A stretch of DNA of 64,000 nucleotides, taken from contig NZ_LMGY01000015.1 in NCBI RefSeq assembly GCF_001427585.1, positions 358,684-422,683 of the forward strand, in the 5' to 3' direction. Below, one piece after another: positions 17,720 through 26,183 of the stretch. A program made the translations under genes and the position numbers. Source of the DNA: Pseudoxanthomonas sp. Root630. GTDB lineage: Bacteria; Pseudomonadota; Gammaproteobacteria; Xanthomonadales; Xanthomonadaceae. Numbering within the stretch: the first letter of the stretch is position 1; each line of letters starts with the position of its first letter. Below the pieces are notes generated by a model, which did no database searches, was not told the DNA's origin, and saw only the letters and a program-made list of their open reading frames with translations.

Positions 17720-19420
17720 ATGCCTGTGCCGATGCCGTCCGACGAAGCCCTGCTGGCCCGCCTGCGCGAGGCCGTGGGCGCCGCGCACGTGCTGACCGGC
17801 GCGCGGGCGACGCGCCGCTACCGCAAGGGCTACCGCTTCGGCGACGGCCCGGTGCTGGCCGTGGTGCGCCCCGGCACGCTGCTCGCCCTGTGGCGCGTGC
17901 TGGAGGCCGCCGTGCAGGCCGGGCGGATCGTGCTGATGCAGGCCGCGAACACGGGGCTCACCGGGGGTTCCACGCCGGATGGTGACGGCTACGACCGCGG
18001 CATCGTGCTGGTCAGCACCCAGCGGCTGACCGGCGTGCAGGTGCTCGACGGCGGTCGCCAGGTGGTCTGCCTGCCGGGCGCGACGCTGGACGTGCTGGAA
18101 AAGACGCTCGCGCCGCGGGGTCGCGAGCCGCATTCGGTGATCGGCTCGTCGTGCATCGGCGCGTCCGTGCTCGGCGGCGTGTGCAACAACTCCGGTGGCG
18201 CGCTGGTGCGGCGCGGTCCGGCGTACACCGAACTGGCGCTGTATGCGCAGCGCGGCGCGGACGGCGTGCTGCGGCTGGTCAACCACCTGGGCATCGCGCT
18301 CGGCGACACGCCGGAAGAAATCCTGACCCGCCTGCAGGCCGGCGATTACGCACCGGCGGACGTCGTCCACGACGCCGCGCGCGTCGCATCCGACCAGCAC
18401 TACGCGGACCACGTGCGGCAAGTCGATGCGGGCACGCCGGCGCGCTACAACGCCGATGTCGCACGCTTGCACGAAGCCTCCGGCTGCGCGGGCCGCCTGG
18501 CGGTGTTCGCGGTGCGGCTGGACACGTTCGAGAAGGACGCTGCGTCGGTCTTCTACATCGGCAGCAACGATCCCGACGATCTCACCGGCGTGCGCCGGCA
18601 TCTGCTGACCGCGGCCGAGCGCCTGCCGATCTCGGGCGAATACATCCACCGCGACGCCTTCGACATCGGCGACCGGTATGGCAAGGACACCTTCCTGCTG
18701 ATCGACCGCTTCGGCACCGACCGGGTGCCGGCGGCGTTCGCGCTGAAGAGCCGCATCGACGGCTGGTGCGAACGCTGGGGCGTGCGCGGCCTGACCGACC
18801 GCGTGCTGCAGACGCTGTCCGGATGGCTGCCGGATCATCTGCCGCCGCGCCTGCGCGATTTCCGCGCGCGCTACGAACATCACCTGCTGCTCAAGGTGTC
18901 GGCGCAGGACGCAGACACCACGCGCGATTTCCTCGACCGCTTCTTCGCGGGTCGTGAGGGCGCGTTCTTCGCTTGCGATGCCGACGAAGGGCGCAAGGCG
19001 TTCCTGCACCGGTTCGCGGTAGCCGGTGCGGCGGTGCGCTACCGCGAGGTGCATCGCGCGGAGGTGGAAGACATCGTCGCCCTGGATGTCGCCCTGCGCC
19101 GCGACGACCGCGACTGGGTGGAGACGCTGCCGGCCGCGCTGGCCGACACGATGGTCGCGCGCCTCTACTACGGGCACTTCTTCTGCCACGTCTTCCACCA
19201 GGACTACATCGTGCGGCGGGGAACGGATCCGCTCGCGGTGGAACATGGCATCTGGGCATTGCTGGACGCGCGCGGCGCGGAGTATCCAGCCGAACACAAC
19301 GTCGGCCATCTCTATCCGGCCAAACCGGCGCTCGCGGCGTTCTATCGTGCGCTGGACCCCACCAACACGTTCAATCCCGGCATCGGCCAGACCAGCAAGC
19401 GCACCGGCTGGGGAGAATGA
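17720..19420 (+). CDS. dld: Quinone-dependent D-lactate dehydrogenase
   Basis: FAD flavoprotein on the inner face of the membrane that oxidises D-lactate to pyruvate and feeds the quinone pool. ATG 17720 gives 566 residues, the family length. The PCMH-type FAD domain fills residues 1-260 (ANTGLTGGSTP, GSSCIGASVLGGVCNNSGGALV). The second half is the Dld membrane-binding domain with SGEYIHRDAFDI and ends with AEHNVGHLYPAKPAL, PTNTFNPGIGQTSK. It is divergent from dnaG with 59 bases between starts and convergent with yihY with three bases between stops. Confidence 0.92.
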   Translation: MPVPMPSDEALLARLREAVGAAHVLTGARATRRYRKGYRFGDGPVLAVVRPGTLLALWRVLEAAVQAGRIVLMQAANTGLTGGSTPDGDGYDRGIVLVSTQRLTGVQVLDGGRQVVCLPGATLDVLEKTLAPRGREPHSVIGSSCIGASVLGGVCNNSGGALVRRGPAYTELALYAQRGADGVLRLVNHLGIALGDTPEEILTRLQAGDYAPADVVHDAARVASDQHYADHVRQVDAGTPARYNADVARLHEASGCAGRLAVFAVRLDTFEKDAASVFYIGSNDPDDLTGVRRHLLTAAERLPISGEYIHRDAFDIGDRYGKDTFLLIDRFGTDRVPAAFALKSRIDGWCERWGVRGLTDRVLQTLSGWLPDHLPPRLRDFRARYEHHLLLKVSAQDADTTRDFLDRFFAGREGAFFACDADEGRKAFLHRFAVAGAAVRYREVHRAEVEDIVALDVALRRDDRDWVETLPAALADTMVARLYYGHFFCHVFHQDYIVRRGTDPLAVEHGIWALLDARGAEYPAEHNVGHLYPAKPALAAFYRALDPTNTFNPGIGQTSKRTGWGE

Positions 19421-19423
19421 CGT

Positions 19424-20317
19424 TCAGGTCGCTGCCTGCGCCCTGGCGAGCGTCCGGGCGCGCTGGCGTTCATCGATCACCGCGGTGATCAGCGCACCGG
19501 CGAAGAACACCACGCTGGCGTAGTAGATCCAGACCAGCAGCAAGACCAGCGCGCCCATCGAGCCGTATGCGCTGCCGGGTGCCGCTTCGGCCAGGTAGAA
19601 GCCGATCAGATACCGTCCGCCCGCGAACAGCAGGGCCGTGATCGCGCCGCCCAGGAATGCGCGCGACCACGCCACGCGACGGTCCGGCAGGTAATGGTAG
19701 AAGAAGGCGAAGGCGAGCGCATACAACAGCAGGGTGCTGGCGTAGCCGAGCGCGGGCAGCAACGACGGCAGTCGTGCGAAGGCCACCTGCAGCGCGGTGG
19801 TGGCGATCATCGACACGATCAGCAGGAAGCCGATCGCGAACACCACGCCCAGCGAGAACACCCGCTTCTTCAACCACGCCACCAGGCCGTTCAGGCGTTG
19901 CGCGTCGGTGCGGAAGATCAGGTTCAACGCGCCCTGCAGCTGGGCGAACACGACGGTGGCGCCGACCAGCAGCAGGCCGGTGCTCCACAGGCCCGCCAGC
20001 GAACCGATGTCCGGGCGCGCGTCCGCGTTGCGGATCACCGTCTCGGCGACCGCAGCGGCATCGGGACCCGCGAGCTGGGCGATCTGGTCCAGCAGCGACT
20101 GCTGTGCAGGCGGGTAGAGCGAGGCGGTCAGCCACAGCAGCAGGATCAGCAGCGGCGCCAGCGACAGCAGCGCATAGAACGACAGCGACGCGGCCTGCGT
20201 CATCAGATCGGTGTCGATGAAGCGGCGCAGCAGCGCCACGGGCAGGCTGCGCTCGGCGCGTGTGCCGAGATGGTGCAGGCGTTTCCGGATCGCGGGCAGG
20301 CGGGCAGGCGTATGCAT
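19424..20317 (-). CDS. YihY/BrkB family inner-membrane protein
   Basis: A 297-residue protein with six predicted helices. It carries the family start TQAASLSFYALLSLAPLLIL, followed by the VFAQLQGALNLIFRT segment, DRRVAWSRAFLGGAITALLF and the end SAYGSMGALVLLLVWIYYAS. The family was once annotated as ribonuclease BN by error; its true role is unsettled (proposed transporter). It follows the acetyltransferase gene by 58 bases on the same strand. Confidence 0.88.
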   Translation of the reverse strand: MHTPARLPAIRKRLHHLGTRAERSLPVALLRRFIDTDLMTQAASLSFYALLSLAPLLILLLWLTASLYPPAQQSLLDQIAQLAGPDAAAVAETVIRNADARPDIGSLAGLWSTGLLLVGATVVFAQLQGALNLIFRTDAQRLNGLVAWLKKRVFSLGVVFAIGFLLIVSMIATTALQVAFARLPSLLPALGYASTLLLYALAFAFFYHYLPDRRVAWSRAFLGGAITALLFAGGRYLIGFYLAEAAPGSAYGSMGALVLLLVWIYYASVVFFAGALITAVIDERQRARTLARAQAAT

Positions 20318-20375
20318 GGGCCGAGGGTGGCCCGCCGCGTGTCAGCGCTTCGTTAGCGCGGCGTGGTGAGGACGT

Positions 20376-20870
20376 TTACGGGGATGCGTCGGCCAGCGCA
20401 CGCAGGGCGTCGCCACTGACGCGCTGCACGGTCCATTCGTCCATGCCGGTGGCGCCCAGGCGGCGGTAGAAGTCGATGGCCGGCGTGTTCCAGTCCAGTA
20501 CCGACCATTCGAAGCGCCCGCAGCCGCGTTCCAGCGCAAGCCGCGCCAGGTGCACCATCAGGCGCTTGCCCAATCCCAGGTTGCGGTAGCGGGGATAGAC
20601 GAACAGGTCTTCGAGGTACAGCCCTGGCTGCCCGAGGAAGGTCGAGAAGCTGTGGAAGAACAGGGCGAAGCCGGCCGGCGTGCCGTCGGCTTCGGCGATG
20701 ACGACTTCCGCGGCAGGACGCGCGCCGAACAGGTGTTCTTCCAGCAACGCGGGCGTGGCGACGGCCTCGTGGGCGAGCTTTTCGTACTCGGCCAGGCCGC
20801 GGATGAAATCGAGGATCTGCGGGATGTCGGCGCGGGTGGCCGGGCGCAGGGTGATGGCTGGGGTGTCCAT
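20376..20870 (-). CDS. GNAT family N-acetyltransferase (diamine/thialysine type)
   Basis: A 164-residue single-domain acetyltransferase. ITLRPATRADIPQILDFIRGLAEYEKLAHE, LYLEDLFVYPRYRNLGLGKRLM (acetyl-CoA pyrophosphate loop R/Q-x-x-G-x-G/A variant) and WSVLDWNTPAIDFYRRLGA are the hallmarks of the spermidine/spermine- and thialysine-acetyltransferase-like subgroup. The substrate cannot be fixed from sequence. It lies 42 bases after yqeY on the same strand. Confidence 0.85.
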   Translation of the reverse strand: MDTPAITLRPATRADIPQILDFIRGLAEYEKLAHEAVATPALLEEHLFGARPAAEVVIAEADGTPAGFALFFHSFSTFLGQPGLYLEDLFVYPRYRNLGLGKRLMVHLARLALERGCGRFEWSVLDWNTPAIDFYRRLGATGMDEWTVQRVSGDALRALADASP

Positions 20871-20912
20871 GGCATCAGCATGCCATGGAGACGTCCCCGG
20901 GGCGGCGCGGAC

Positions 20913-21359
20913 TCAGCCCGCCAGCTTCTTCTTGATCAGCGCGGAAACCTGGCCCATGTCGGCCTGGCCGGCGAGGCGCGGCTTCAGCACGCCCATCAGC
21001 TTGCCCATGTCGGCCGGGCCCGTGGCGCCGGTCTCGCTGATGGCGGCATCGATGGCGGCCAGGATCTCGGCTTCGCCCAGCTTGGCCGGCAGGTAGGTGT
21101 CGATCACGGCCAGTTCGGCGCGTTCGATGGCGGCCAGGTCCTCGCGGTTGGCGGCCTCGAACTGGCTGACCGAGTCCTTGCGCTGCTTGACCATCTTCTC
21201 CAGCACGGCCAGCACGGCGGCGTCGTCCAGCTCGATGCGCTCGTCCACTTCACGCTGCTTGATGGCGGCGTTGATCAGGCGGATGACGCCCAGGCGGTGC
21301 TTCTCGCCGGCCTTCATCGCGGCCTTCATGTCATCGGTGAGCTGCTGTTTCAGGGACAT
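20913..21359 (-). CDS. GatB/YqeY domain protein
   Basis: A 148-residue protein made only of the YqeY domain, which is also found at the C-terminus of the amidotransferase subunit GatB. It begins MSLKQQLTDDMKAAMKAGEKHRL and contains DKMGKLMGVLKPRL-like text near residues 115-130 (DMGKLMGVLKPRLAGQADMG). The free-standing form is thought to act on tRNA-dependent amidation or a related step, not proven. It follows rpsU, as in many bacteria, with a terminator hairpin between them. Confidence 0.92.
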   Translation of the reverse strand: MSLKQQLTDDMKAAMKAGEKHRLGVIRLINAAIKQREVDERIELDDAAVLAVLEKMVKQRKDSVSQFEAANREDLAAIERAELAVIDTYLPAKLGEAEILAAIDAAISETGATGPADMGKLMGVLKPRLAGQADMGQVSALIKKKLAG

Positions 21360-21414
21360 GGTGTGCTCCGGGGGAACGGGGAAGGCGTTGCACGGGGACC
21401 GTGGGACGCCAAAA

Positions 21415-21450
21415 ACACAAAAAGCCGGCGACGCTCGCGCGTGCCGGCTT
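21415..21450 (-). terminator. Hairpin terminator between rpsU and yqeY
   Basis: On the minus strand AAGCCGGC and GCCGGCTT form an 8-bp stem; an inner ACGC/GCGT stem capped by a GCGA tetraloop extends it, with one bulged C. TTTGTGTTTTT follows. It probably limits read-through from the highly expressed rpsU. Confidence 0.8.
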
Positions 21451-21468
21451 CTGGCGAAGCGACGCGGC

Positions 21469-21684
21469 TCAGTACAGGCGCTGGCGCTTGGTGACGTCGC
21501 GCGAGCTGCGACGCAGCTGACGCTTCACCGCAGCGGCGGCCTTGCGCTTGCGCTCCTGGGTCGGCTTCTCGTAGAACTCGCGCTTGCGGGTTTCGGCCAG
21601 GACGCCGGCCTTTTCGCAGGTGCGCTTGAAGCGACGCAGCGCAAACTCAAACGGCTCGTTTTCGCGGACTTTGACGCTGGGCAT
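21469..21684 (-). CDS. rpsU: 30S ribosomal protein S21
   Basis: A 71-residue protein from ATG 21684, the standard length. It begins [20 protein letters not shown] and ends in a run of basic residues ([17 protein letters not shown]...RQRLY). S21 is a late-assembling small-subunit protein that helps mRNA selection at the anti-Shine-Dalgarno end. It is divergent from tsaD and has a good sigma-70 promoter upstream. Confidence 0.97.
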
Positions 21685-21733
21685 ACGTAATCTCGGTGGT
21701 GTAAACGGCCCGGGCACGCCGGGTGAGCCGCGT

Positions 21734-21761
21734 ATTATAGCGACCGGAGCCGTCGCTGCAA
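21734..21761 (-). promoter_or_regulatory. Sigma-70 promoter of rpsU
   Basis: Read on the minus strand, TTGCAG (21756-21761), a 16-base spacer and a perfect TATAAT (21734-21739) lie about 50 bases upstream of the rpsU start. The strong -10 box fits a ribosomal protein gene. Confidence 0.7.
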
Positions 21762-21819
21762 CCCACCCCGGCTGCCAGCCAGGCTTGCCCCTCCCCACCC
21801 CGGACCCCACATCGTTCCC

Positions 21820-22884
21820 ATGAAAGTCCTCGGCATCGAAACCAGCTGCGACGAAACCGGCGTGGCCGTCTACGACACCGGCCCCGTCTCGGGTACGGGG
21901 CAGGCTCCGTCCGCCGCCGTCGGCCTGCGGGCGCATGCGGTCTACAGCCAGATCGCCCTGCATGCCGAATACGGCGGCGTGGTCCCGGAACTGGCCAGCC
22001 GCGACCATGTGCGCAAGCTGTTGCCGCTGATCCGGCAGACCCTGGCCGAGGCCGGGCTGGAGACCCGGGACCTGGACGGCGTGGCCTATACCGCCGGCCC
22101 GGGGTTGGTCGGCGCCCTGCTGGTGGGGGCCGGCGTGGCCCGGTCGCTGGCGTGGGCGCTGGAGGTGCCGGCCGTGGCGGTCCATCACATGGAAGGCCAC
22201 CTGCTGGCCCCGCTGATGGAAGACGACCCGCCCGAGCCCCCGTTCGTGGCGCTGCTGGTGTCCGGCGGGCATACCCAACTGGTGGCCGTCGATGCGATCG
22301 GCCGCTACCGGCTGCTCGGCGAGACCCTGGACGACGCGGCGGGCGAAGCCTTCGACAAGACCGCCAAGATGATGGGCCTGCCTTATCCCGGTGGTCCCCA
22401 GCTGGCCGCGCTGGCCGAGCAGGGCACGCCCGGCCGGTTCAGGTTCGCCCGGCCGATGACCGACCGTCCCGGGCTGGATTTCAGTTTTTCCGGCCTGAAG
22501 ACGCAGGTGCTGCTGGCCTGGCGCGATAGCGACCAGGCCCCGCAGACACGCGCCGACATCGCGCGCGGTTTCGAAGACGCGGTGGTCGACACGCTGGCGA
22601 TCAAGTGCGAGCGCGCGCTGGATGCGGCCGGCAGCGACATCATCGTCGTCGCCGGCGGCGTGGGCGCCAACAAGCGGTTGCGCGCGAAGCTGCAGGAAGT
22701 CGCCGCCAAGCGCGGCGGCCGCGCGTGCTTCCCGCGCCCTTCGCTGTGCACCGACAACGGCGCGATGATCGCTTTCGCCGGCGCGCTGCGGCTCGAGGCG
22801 GGCCAGCACGAGACGCCCGAAGTGAAGGTGACCCCGCGTTGGGACATGGCCACGCTGCCGCAGGTGGTCGCGCGCGCGGGATGA
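21820..22884 (+). CDS. tsaD: tRNA N6-adenosine threonylcarbamoyltransferase
   Basis: Transfers threonylcarbamoyl from TC-AMP to A37 of ANN-decoding tRNAs, with TsaB and TsaE. The 354-residue protein has the ASKHA fold: [19 protein letters not shown] at the start, metal ligands His123 and His127 in HHMEGH, SGGHTQL, the [15 protein letters not shown] block and the nucleotide motif [12 protein letters not shown]. It is divergent from rpsU with 135 bp between starts, a common neighbourhood in gammaproteobacteria. Confidence 0.97.
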
Positions 22885-22940
22885 CGGACGCGCCGCGGTT
22901 TGCCGTTACCATGCGCGCACTCCGTCACCTGTAGCCCGTC

Positions 22941-23300
22941 ATGGACATCGTTTTCATCGAAGACCTGCGCATCGAGACCGTCATCGGCATCTACGATTGG
23001 GAGCGCGGCATCCGCCAGACCGTGGCGCTCGACGTGGAAATGGCGTTCGACAACCGCGTGCCGGCCGCCAGCGACGACATCGCGCACACGCTGGACTACA
23101 AGGCGGTGTCGAAGCGGCTGATCTCTTTCGTGGAAGAAGCGAACTTCGGCCTGGTCGAGACGCTGGCCGAGCGCTGCGCCGGCATCATCCGCGACGAATT
23201 CGGCGTGGCCTGGGTGCGGCTCAAGCTCAGCAAGCCGGGTGCGGTCACTGGCGCACGCAACGTCGGCGTGCTGATCGAACGCGGCACGCGGCCGGACTGA
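22941..23300 (+). CDS. folB: Dihydroneopterin aldolase
   Basis: Cleaves dihydroneopterin to hydroxymethyl-dihydropterin in folate synthesis. The 119-residue protein has the usual length. MDIVFIEDLRIETVIGIYDWER contains the conserved YDWER stretch; TLDYKAVSKRLI, ALDV and the C-terminal VRLKLSKPGAVTGARNVGVLIER (with the Lys-Pro-Ala/Gly catalytic region) complete the match. folK starts two bases after its stop. Confidence 0.95.
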   Translation: MDIVFIEDLRIETVIGIYDWERGIRQTVALDVEMAFDNRVPAASDDIAHTLDYKAVSKRLISFVEEANFGLVETLAERCAGIIRDEFGVAWVRLKLSKPGAVTGARNVGVLIERGTRPD

Positions 23301-23302
23301 CC

Positions 23303-23794
23303 GTGGGCCTCGCCTATCTCAGCCTGGGCAGCAACGTGGCGCCCGAGCGCCACCTGCGGATCGCCATCGACGCCCTGCGTGCGCGTTTCGGCGACGTGCG
23401 CCTGTCGCCTGCGTACCGCACGCGTTCGGTGGGCTTCGACGGCACCGACTTCCTCAATGCCGCCGCGGTGATCGACAGCGACCTGGACCCGTTCGCGCTC
23501 AACGACTGGCTGCATGCGCTCGAGGACGCGCACGGTCGCGACCGCAGCGGGCCGCGCTTCTCCGACCGCACGCTGGACATCGACATCGTCTTCTACGACG
23601 ACCTGGTGCTGCAGGGTCCGGGCAACCTGCGCCTGCCGCGCGATGAACTGAAGCATGCGTTCGTGCTGCTGCCGCTGGCGGACATCGCGCCCGGCAAGAT
23701 CGATCCGCGCAGCGGCAAGACGTTGCAGGCCTTGTGGGAAGCGCATCCGGACCATGCGTCGCCGCCGGAACCGGTGGCGATCGAAGCGGATTGA
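23303..23794 (+). CDS. folK: 2-amino-4-hydroxy-6-hydroxymethyldihydropteridine pyrophosphokinase
   Basis: Adds pyrophosphate from ATP to the FolB product. The start is GTG 23303, just after the folB stop, giving 163 residues beginning VGLAYLSLGSNVAPERHL. SLGSN, FLNAAAVID and the metal/ATP motif DRTLDIDIVFYDD are all present. A GTG start two bases after folB suggests translational coupling. It converges on the pteridine-reductase-like gene with six bases between them. Confidence 0.94.
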   Translation: MGLAYLSLGSNVAPERHLRIAIDALRARFGDVRLSPAYRTRSVGFDGTDFLNAAAVIDSDLDPFALNDWLHALEDAHGRDRSGPRFSDRTLDIDIVFYDDLVLQGPGNLRLPRDELKHAFVLLPLADIAPGKIDPRSGKTLQALWEAHPDHASPPEPVAIEAD

Positions 23795-23800
23795 CGACGC

Positions 23801-24541
23801 TCAGCCCAACGCGCGGCCGCCGTCCACGTGGAGGGTCTGCCCGGTCACGTAACTGGCCGCGTCGCTGAGCAGCCAGGCGACGGTCGCGGCGATGTCGGCG
23901 GGCTCGCCGACCCGACCCAGTGGCGTCTGCGCGAGCAGTTTCTCCTGCAGGTCCGGGTCGATGCCGCCATCGGGCCAGAGGATCGCGCCCGGCGACACGG
24001 CATTCACGCGCACGTCCGGGCCCAGTGAAACGGCCAGTCCGCGGGTGACGGCGAGCAGGGCGGCTTTCGAGGCCGCATAGACCGCCAGGTCCGCGCGCGG
24101 CTTCTCCGCGTAGACGTCGGCGATGTTGACGATGGCCCCACGCGCCGCTTTCAGGTGCGGTGCCGCGGCCTGCGCGAGGAAAAACGGCGCGCGTGCATTC
24201 ACTGCGAACAGTTCGTCCCACTGCGCCGGCGTGGCCGTGCCGGCGGGCGTCGGGTAGAAGGCCGAGGCATTGTTGACCAGCGCATCGAGGCGGCCGTAGT
24301 GGCCTACGGTCTTCGCGACGAGTTCGGGCAAGCGGTCGAAGTCGGCCAGCTCGGCCTGCAGCATGAGCGTGCTGCCGGGACGCGCGACCTCCAAGTCGTC
24401 CGCCAGCGCGTGCATGTCGGTGGACGACGCGCGGTAATGCAGGGCCAGGTCATGACCGTCGGCATGCAGGCGGCGCGCGATCGCCGCGCCGACGCGGCGG
24501 GCGGCACCGGTAATCAGGACGACGCGACGCGTGGTGGACAT
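23801..24541 (-). CDS. Pteridine reductase-like short-chain dehydrogenase (FolM/PTR1 type)
   Basis: A 246-residue NAD(P)-dependent SDR from ATG 24541 (MSTTRRVVLITGAARRVG). The TGxxxRxG cofactor loop, rather than TGxxxGxG, marks the PTR1/FolM pteridine reductase branch. NNASAFYP and the catalytic YAASK are present, with the D-x-Y pair upstream (NIADVYAEKP). It may reduce dihydro-biopterin/monapterin or act as a back-up dihydrofolate reductase; its place next to folBK supports a pterin substrate. Exact product is inferred. Confidence 0.85.
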   Translation of the reverse strand: MSTTRRVVLITGAARRVGAAIARRLHADGHDLALHYRASSTDMHALADDLEVARPGSTLMLQAELADFDRLPELVAKTVGHYGRLDALVNNASAFYPTPAGTATPAQWDELFAVNARAPFFLAQAAAPHLKAARGAIVNIADVYAEKPRADLAVYAASKAALLAVTRGLAVSLGPDVRVNAVSPGAILWPDGGIDPDLQEKLLAQTPLGRVGEPADIAATVAWLLSDAASYVTGQTLHVDGGRALG

Positions 24542-24575
24542 GGCGGGCTCCCGTGCAGAGGCCGACATTGTCCCT

Positions 24576-24600
24576 GCTTTGCACCGGAATGGCGCAAAGC
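24576..24600. repeat. Short inverted repeat in divergent gap
   Basis: GCTTTGC (24576-24582) and GCAAAGC (24594-24600) are perfect 7-bp arms 11 bases apart, in the gap between the SDR and the ATP-grasp gene. It may be a hairpin in the SDR leader or an operator; chance is also possible. Confidence 0.35.
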
Positions 24601-24725
24601 GATGCCGGCGGATGTGAGCCGAGGGCGTGGTCGTGCGAATGCTTGACGGCGCGCACACCGACCGTGCATGTTGCGACGCATCACCCCTCGCCGGATGTGC
24701 CGGCCGGGGACAGTGGAAAGGGCGA

Positions 24726-26183
24726 ATGGACTGGGCGAAGTACCGCACCACGACCTTTGACGAACTGATCCAGGCCGATGGACGGCCGCGCCCGGCCGCG
24801 CGCCGCCTGGTCGAATACCTGGCCGGACTGTCCGGCCGCGAAATCGCCGAACGTCAGCTCGCCGCCGATGTGGTGGCGCGTGTGCAGGGCATCACCTTCA
24901 CCGTGTACTCCGACGGCCGCAACGTCGACCGCACGCTGCCGTTCGACCTGATCCCGCGCATCATCCCGCTGAGCGAGTGGCAACGCACCGAAGCCGGCCT
25001 GAAGCAGCGCATGCGCGCGCTGAACCTGTTCATCGGCGACATCTACGGCAAGCAGCAGATCGTCAAGGACAAGGTGTTCCCGGCAATGCTGCTGAAGGAT
25101 TCGGTGAACTTCCGCGAGCAGTGCGTCGGCATCGCGCCGCCGCTCGGCGTGTGGGCGCACATCTGCGGCTCGGACCTGGTGCGCGACGGCGACGGCACGC
25201 TGTACGCGCTGGAAGACAACCTGCGCATCCCGTCCGGCGTGAGCTACATGCTGGAAAACCGCATGGTGGCCAAGCGCGTGTTCCCGGAGCTGTTCGAGAC
25301 CAGTTCGATCCTGCCGGTGGACGAGTACCCCAGCCAGCTGTACGACACGCTCGCCGCGCTGTCGCCGCGTCCCGGCGACACGCCGGTGATCGCACTGCTG
25401 ACGCCGGGCGTGTTCAACAGCGCCTATTTCGAACACGCCTACCTGGCCCAGGCGATGGGCATCGAGCTGGTCGAAGGCAGCGATCTGTTCGTCGCCGACG
25501 ACGATTGCACCTACATGCGCACCGTGTACGGCCCCAAGCGCGTGGACGTGGTGTACCGGCGCGTGGACGATCTCTTCATCGATCCGGACGTGTTCCACCC
25601 CGATTCCGTGCTCGGCGTACCCGGGCTGATCCGCAGCTGGCGCGCGGGCAAGGTGGCGCTGGCGAATGCGCCGGGCGCGGGCGTGGCTGACGACAAGGTG
25701 GTCTTCGCCTACGTGCCGAAGATGATCAAGTACTACCTGGACGAGGATCCCATCCTGCCCAACGTACCGAGCTACCTCTGCCACAACGCGAAGGAGCGCA
25801 AGTACGTGCTGGAGAACATCGAGAAGCTGGTGGTGAAGCCGGCCAACGAGTCCGGCGGCTACGGCATGCTGATCGGGCCGCGTTCCACCAAGCGCCAGCG
25901 CGAGAAGTTCAAGGCGCTGATCGAAGCGAATCCGCGCAACTACATGGCGCAGCCGACGCTGGCGCTGTCCACCGCGCCCATCGTCACCAAGCAGGGGCCG
26001 TCGCCGCGCCACATCGACCTGCGCCCGTTCGTGCTGTCGCGCCAGGATACCTACGTCACCACCGGCGGCCTGACGCGCGTGGCGATGGTGAAGGGCTCGC
26101 TGGTGGTGAACTCCTCGCAGGGCGGCGGCGCCAAGGACACCTGGGTGGTGGACCTGGCCGACGACGACGGGGAGGAGGGCTGA
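24726..26183 (+). CDS. Circularly permuted ATP-grasp protein (DUF404/DUF407 type)
   Basis: A 485-residue protein started at ATG 24726 (MDWAKYRTTTFDEL), which has a good GGAAAGGG ribosome site; the frame is open further upstream without family similarity. Blocks typical of the permuted ATP-grasp family are seen: RCGSD-like HICGSDLVRDGDG, LEDNLRIPSGVSYMLENR, VDVVYRRVDDLFIDP, KPANESGGYGMLIGP and the C-terminal DLRPFVLS. Members are predicted ATP-dependent amide/peptide ligases and nearly always pair with an alpha-E protein, here starting in the stop codon. In other genomes this pair is linked to a transglutaminase-like protein and to Anbu. Confidence 0.88.
   Translation: MDWAKYRTTTFDELIQADGRPRPAARRLVEYLAGLSGREIAERQLAADVVARVQGITFTVYSDGRNVDRTLPFDLIPRIIPLSEWQRTEAGLKQRMRALNLFIGDIYGKQQIVKDKVFPAMLLKDSVNFREQCVGIAPPLGVWAHICGSDLVRDGDGTLYALEDNLRIPSGVSYMLENRMVAKRVFPELFETSSILPVDEYPSQLYDTLAALSPRPGDTPVIALLTPGVFNSAYFEHAYLAQAMGIELVEGSDLFVADDDCTYMRTVYGPKRVDVVYRRVDDLFIDPDVFHPDSVLGVPGLIRSWRAGKVALANAPGAGVADDKVVFAYVPKMIKYYLDEDPILPNVPSYLCHNAKERKYVLENIEKLVVKPANESGGYGMLIGPRSTKRQREKFKALIEANPRNYMAQPTLALSTAPIVTKQGPSPRHIDLRPFVLSRQDTYVTTGGLTRVAMVKGSLVVNSSQGGGAKDTWVVDLADDDGEEG

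Noticed and set aside
19424-20317. Ribonuclease BN label for the YihY-like gene
   Set aside because: The older annotation rests on a misassignment; the protein is an integral membrane protein without nuclease motifs.
21469-22809. Minus-strand 446-codon frame ending in ribosomal protein S21
   Set aside because: Only the last 71 codons are S21. The rest is antisense to tsaD, and the promoter at 21734-21761 would lie inside it.
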